Below are positions 61,238-64,000 of a stretch of DNA of 64,000 bases, piece by piece. The notes under the pieces were generated by a model. That model searched no databases. It worked only from the letters and a program-made list of their open reading frames with translations, and was not told the origin of the DNA. Within the stretch, counting starts at the first letter, position 1; every line of letters begins with the position of its first letter. Origin of the DNA: Sipunculus nudus (Eukaryota > Annelida > Sipuncula > Golfingiida > Sipunculidae); the NCBI GenBank assembly GCA_026874595.1, contig CM049311.1:22064676-22128675 (forward strand), in the 5' to 3' direction. A program made the position numbers and the translations under genes.

Positions 61238-61444
61238 AATCGGATCCAAGGAGTCCGGACCCACCCCCACTTTACCGCCGACGGAACTTTTTTAAGGATT
61301 TTTTTCAGATTTATTTTTGCGGCCTTGACCCCACTCCTCCCCCTTTTTTCCAGACTTGGTGAACTTTTTTTTTTTGGGGGGGGGGGGAGTTTGGTCACGT
61401 GTCCTCCTCAGTTAGACCCCTCCTATATCCTGGATCCTGCCCTG
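61238..61444. mobile_element. GGATCC-type inverted-repeat element, second full copy
   Basis: The left end AATCGGATCCAAGGAGTCCGG and the right end TATATCCTGGATCCTGCCCTG face each other. The interior has CCACCCCCAC, TTTTTGCGGCCTTGACCCC and an adjacent T11G12 block, matching 14727-14928. The 108-codon frame across it is an artefact. Confidence 0.55.
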
Positions 61445-62180
61445 CAGTGACTTATCATACGACCGTCTTACGATTGTCTTTGGCTTAAATTCCAACGATT
61501 GCAGGTCGAAACAAGTCGTAACTAGTTGCATCCCCTCATGTGAATGGGCCCTTAGATGACGTCATTTCCGTGATCCCTGTGTCTGAATATCTTTTGCTAT
61601 TATAGTGTATATGAAAAGTTTGTCTTGTATCATGCCTGAGACTGGCCTCTAAATGACTGAAAGGAGTATGAACACATGACAACGACAAGCGAGGTTATTG
61701 CATATAATATGTTAAGTATGTACCTGGTTTTATTTCTGTCAACTAAGGAAGCCTGTAATTATGACCTCATTTACTTGTATGGGGTTACAACAAAGATTTT
61801 TTAAACAAAAAAAAAACGGGGTTATAGGTAAAAATCATATCGATTAATAAAATCCGTAAATGAATTGCTTTGAACTGTGTCATCCCCTGAGTTTGGCGGG
61901 GTCTGTCTATATGGTAAATAGGTTTAAAGGAATTCCTATGACTCCTTGGACCGACCTGTCATCAGTGCAATTGAATTGTTTGATCATGGAAACTGAAACA
62001 TCGTGTCATCTCAGCTATCAGATATTGACGGGTGGAAGGATGGGCCAGAGTTCATAAAGCTGATTTCCAATGTTTCTTAGGTTGGTGAATTTTCCAGCAC
62101 ATTTGTCATTGATGACAGTTTTTCAGTTTATTGTCAGAGTTTATGGTAAAAGTTAAGTTTTGCTCAATTTATGTTTTTTT

Positions 62181-62243
62181 AGGGTTTGTCATTTGTCATA
62201 CTCGGTTTGACCCCCTCCTTTTCTATATCCTGGATGCGCCCCT
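62181..62243. mobile_element. Partial right end of the GGATCC-type element
   Basis: TTTGTCATTTGTCATACTCGG, GACCCCCTCC and CTATATCCTGGATGCGCCCCTG match the right part of the copy at 61238-61444. Confidence 0.5.
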
Positions 62244-62930
62244 GCAGTGACTTGTTCTACGATTGTCTGTGACTACCTACGATTGCAGGTCGTAAAGCCT
62301 AAGTCACATACATCGCACAACACATACACGACAGGTCTACGACAGACAATTTCGGAAATCCCTAGGATAGTCGTGGGTGTGTCGTACGAATTTCAGGTGT
62401 TTTGCGACGAAAAAAAAATGTGGCAGAATCTTGTCGTAGAATTTTGAACATTTTCAAAATTTGTTCAGCGTCGCAGGTTATTCTTTATGTCAGGCCTGTC
62501 TCGTAGGTCTGTTGTACGATGCCTTAAGACTGGGTTACGATATACGGCTTTCGTACAATTTTTTGTTACCTTTTGTTACCAGAAATTGAGGAAATGTTTT
62601 CTTTTGTATTACGACCATCGTAGTGACCCCATACGACCTTCGTACGAAGAGCGTAGGATTAGACTTAGACAGTCCTGACCAATTTTCTCACGTCCGCCGT
62701 ACAGCAAATATTTGTCATATGAACGCTTCCACAAAATTATTTTAAAAAAATCCCAAACCTACGACAGTTCAATGTGTCGTAGCCCTGCTGAAATCGTACG
62801 ACAGTCAAAACCGTAGGTTGTTTTTGATTAGCCTAGCGTACACGTTACAAAATTTAGATACGATACGATTTTGTAATTTCCTATCGCAACGTCGAATCGT
62901 AAATTCCCAAGATCTGTGTCGTATTTCCAC
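62244..62930. repeat. TACGA/TCGTA-dense repeat block
   Basis: More than twenty TACGA, TCGTA or TCGTACGA-like motifs occur in about 690 bases, on both strands, in a CpG-depleted AT-rich region. A 100-base piece at the left (62244-62300) is duplicated at 61445-61520. Motif orientation is mixed, suggesting nested or folded-back copies of a palindromic repeat. No coding capacity. Confidence 0.65.
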
Positions 62931-63410
62931 GTTTATTATACAGGACGGGATAATTACATCTAATACTGAACAGCAACATGGCTGCGAATGAAACAGTTGG
63001 GTCTATACATCGCAGAAAATTGGCTTTATGAATTTCCAATCCCATTGACCATCTTAGGGGTCCGAACGGCATGTGATTGAAATCGGGAGACTTACATCCC
63101 TTTATTTAAAGGGAAGGTGAAATGCCTAAATTGATATATTATACTTAAACTTTGAATCTTTCACACTTTGAATATATGTAACAGAATATATCGCCAATTT
63201 GAATATCCACGTTTAAACCAAATGTTGCGTCAATGGAAACAACAGTAGAAATATGACGTCATATCCGCCAGTTAGAATGATACAGAAATGACCGTCCATT
63301 TTGGGTCAGAAGGTGTATTCTTCAGATATTAAGAAAATTAAACAAACAGATGTGAGACATTTATATGAACAAAACTTCACTGCATCAACCTGTCAGTTCA
63401 TCTTCTAGCG

Positions 63411-63600
63411 CTGGACTCGCAGCTTAATGAGGACTATTAGTTTTCTTTATCATAATTATATTAACACATTAAATTTACTGAACCAAATAATTAGTTTATC
63501 TATGACCAATTAATCAGCCCGGCAAGGCATACCTATCTGACATAGGAAAACAGAACTCCTAGCAATTAATTAGGGATCTGTTATTGTTCCTGGACGTGGT
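63411..63600. promoter_or_regulatory. Candidate regulatory segment with homeodomain-type sites
   Basis: AAATAATTAG (63485), GACCAATTAATCAGCC (63504-63519) and GCAATTAATTAGGG (63562-63575) lie within 90 bases of repeat-free sequence, similar in style to 27460-27670. Function is inferred only. Confidence 0.3.
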
Positions 63601-63904
63601 TTCATACTTTTAATGAAAAGCAAACAAATGCATATTCCCGCTGCGGGCATCTCCATGGCTGCGTGATGTATGCCTTGAGTTTACCGCTGTGTGGATTACT
63701 AGATCTCAGCCAGGATTTTCCAGCCTTGCCCTTGAATAAAAAAATCCGCCCAGATAATTTAAAGGAAGAATGATGGGAATTTTGCTTGTATACCAAAAGT
63801 GTCAGAAAAATGATATGTGTAAAAAGTTGTCTAGCCAGAGTGTATCTGATTTTCTTTCATAGGTTTTGGATATAAGCCCCAAAACTCCCTGCCTGTACTC
63901 ACGT

Positions 63905-63906
<2 letters not shown>

Positions 63907-63972
<66 letters not shown>
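63907..63972. repeat. (AT)n microsatellite
   Basis: About 66 bases of uninterrupted AT dinucleotide. Confidence 0.95.
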
Positions 63973-63974
<2 letters not shown>

Positions 63975-64000
63975 AGTACACTAATGTATTTCTTAGAAAA

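Noticed and set aside
61124-61450. 108-codon frame with a proline-rich part
   Set aside because: It runs through a GGATCC-type repeat and a T11G12 tract; the frame is an artefact of the repeat.

Overview
The window looks like nuclear DNA from a metazoan, most likely a marine invertebrate and plausibly a mollusc. It is AT-rich and carries about a dozen long (AT)n tracts. It has many diverged interspersed repeats, tRNA-derived SINE heads with Pol III A/B boxes, small inverted-repeat elements, and repeat ends of a kind I associate with molluscan genomes (GACGGACGACGG...CGCCATCGCATAAGCTCAC, GGATCCGCCCC, and AACAAACAAAC...GGGTGAAAACATAACC tails). Nothing resembles bacterial gene organisation: there are no dense ORFs, operons, rRNA or CRISPR. 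The taxonomic call is inference from repeat style only.

No protein-coding gene can be named. Nearly all open frames are short, lack domains and fit chance. The exception in length is an 846-base frame at 1305-2150, which lies over an LTR-like repeat and is not conserved in that repeat's second copy. Weak coding candidates are recorded with low confidence: a TATA-driven small ORF at 37649-37897, a signal-peptide-like ORF at 44206-44409, a short ORF running into a perfect GTAAGT donor at 58207-58320, a 36-bp-repeat ORF at 48588-48893, and long open frames on the minus strand at 45693-46079 and 21517-21984. The window therefore reads as intergenic or long-intron sequence, perhaps next to a developmental gene, because several repeat-free segments contain clusters of homeodomain-type TAATTA sites.

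Layout. 0.8-3.4 kb: a 140-bp tandem repeat and two related LTR-like units. 6.2-8.2 kb: a 278-bp higher-order repeat, a GACGGA-type dispersed repeat and the first copy of a small inverted-repeat element. 12-16 kb: E-box palindrome, (AT)n tracts, GGATCCGCCCC-type element and several short tandem duplications. 18-23 kb: candidate regulatory segments and a CpG-rich patch. 23.6-24.5 kb: second inverted-repeat element and a C12G11 block. 27.4-29.9 kb: homeodomain-site cluster, then a 50/30-bp minisatellite. 33.7-42.4 kb: short duplicated segments, (CAAA)n retroelement tails, the TATA/ORF locus, a 118-bp near-perfect palindrome and a GAGTCC-rich TIR element. 44-54.5 kb: weak exon candidates, a 36-bp x5 repeat, a 43-bp minisatellite and two SINEs. 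55-64 kb: third inverted-repeat element, a 177-bp tandem duplication, GGATCC/TACGA composite repeats, a last homeodomain-site cluster and a terminal (AT)n tract.

The most notable signals are the three-copy inverted-repeat family, the near-perfect palindrome with apparent 9-bp target duplication, the two-length minisatellite whose full unit contains CACGTGACG, and the LTR-like pair with its own TATA box and poly(A) signal.
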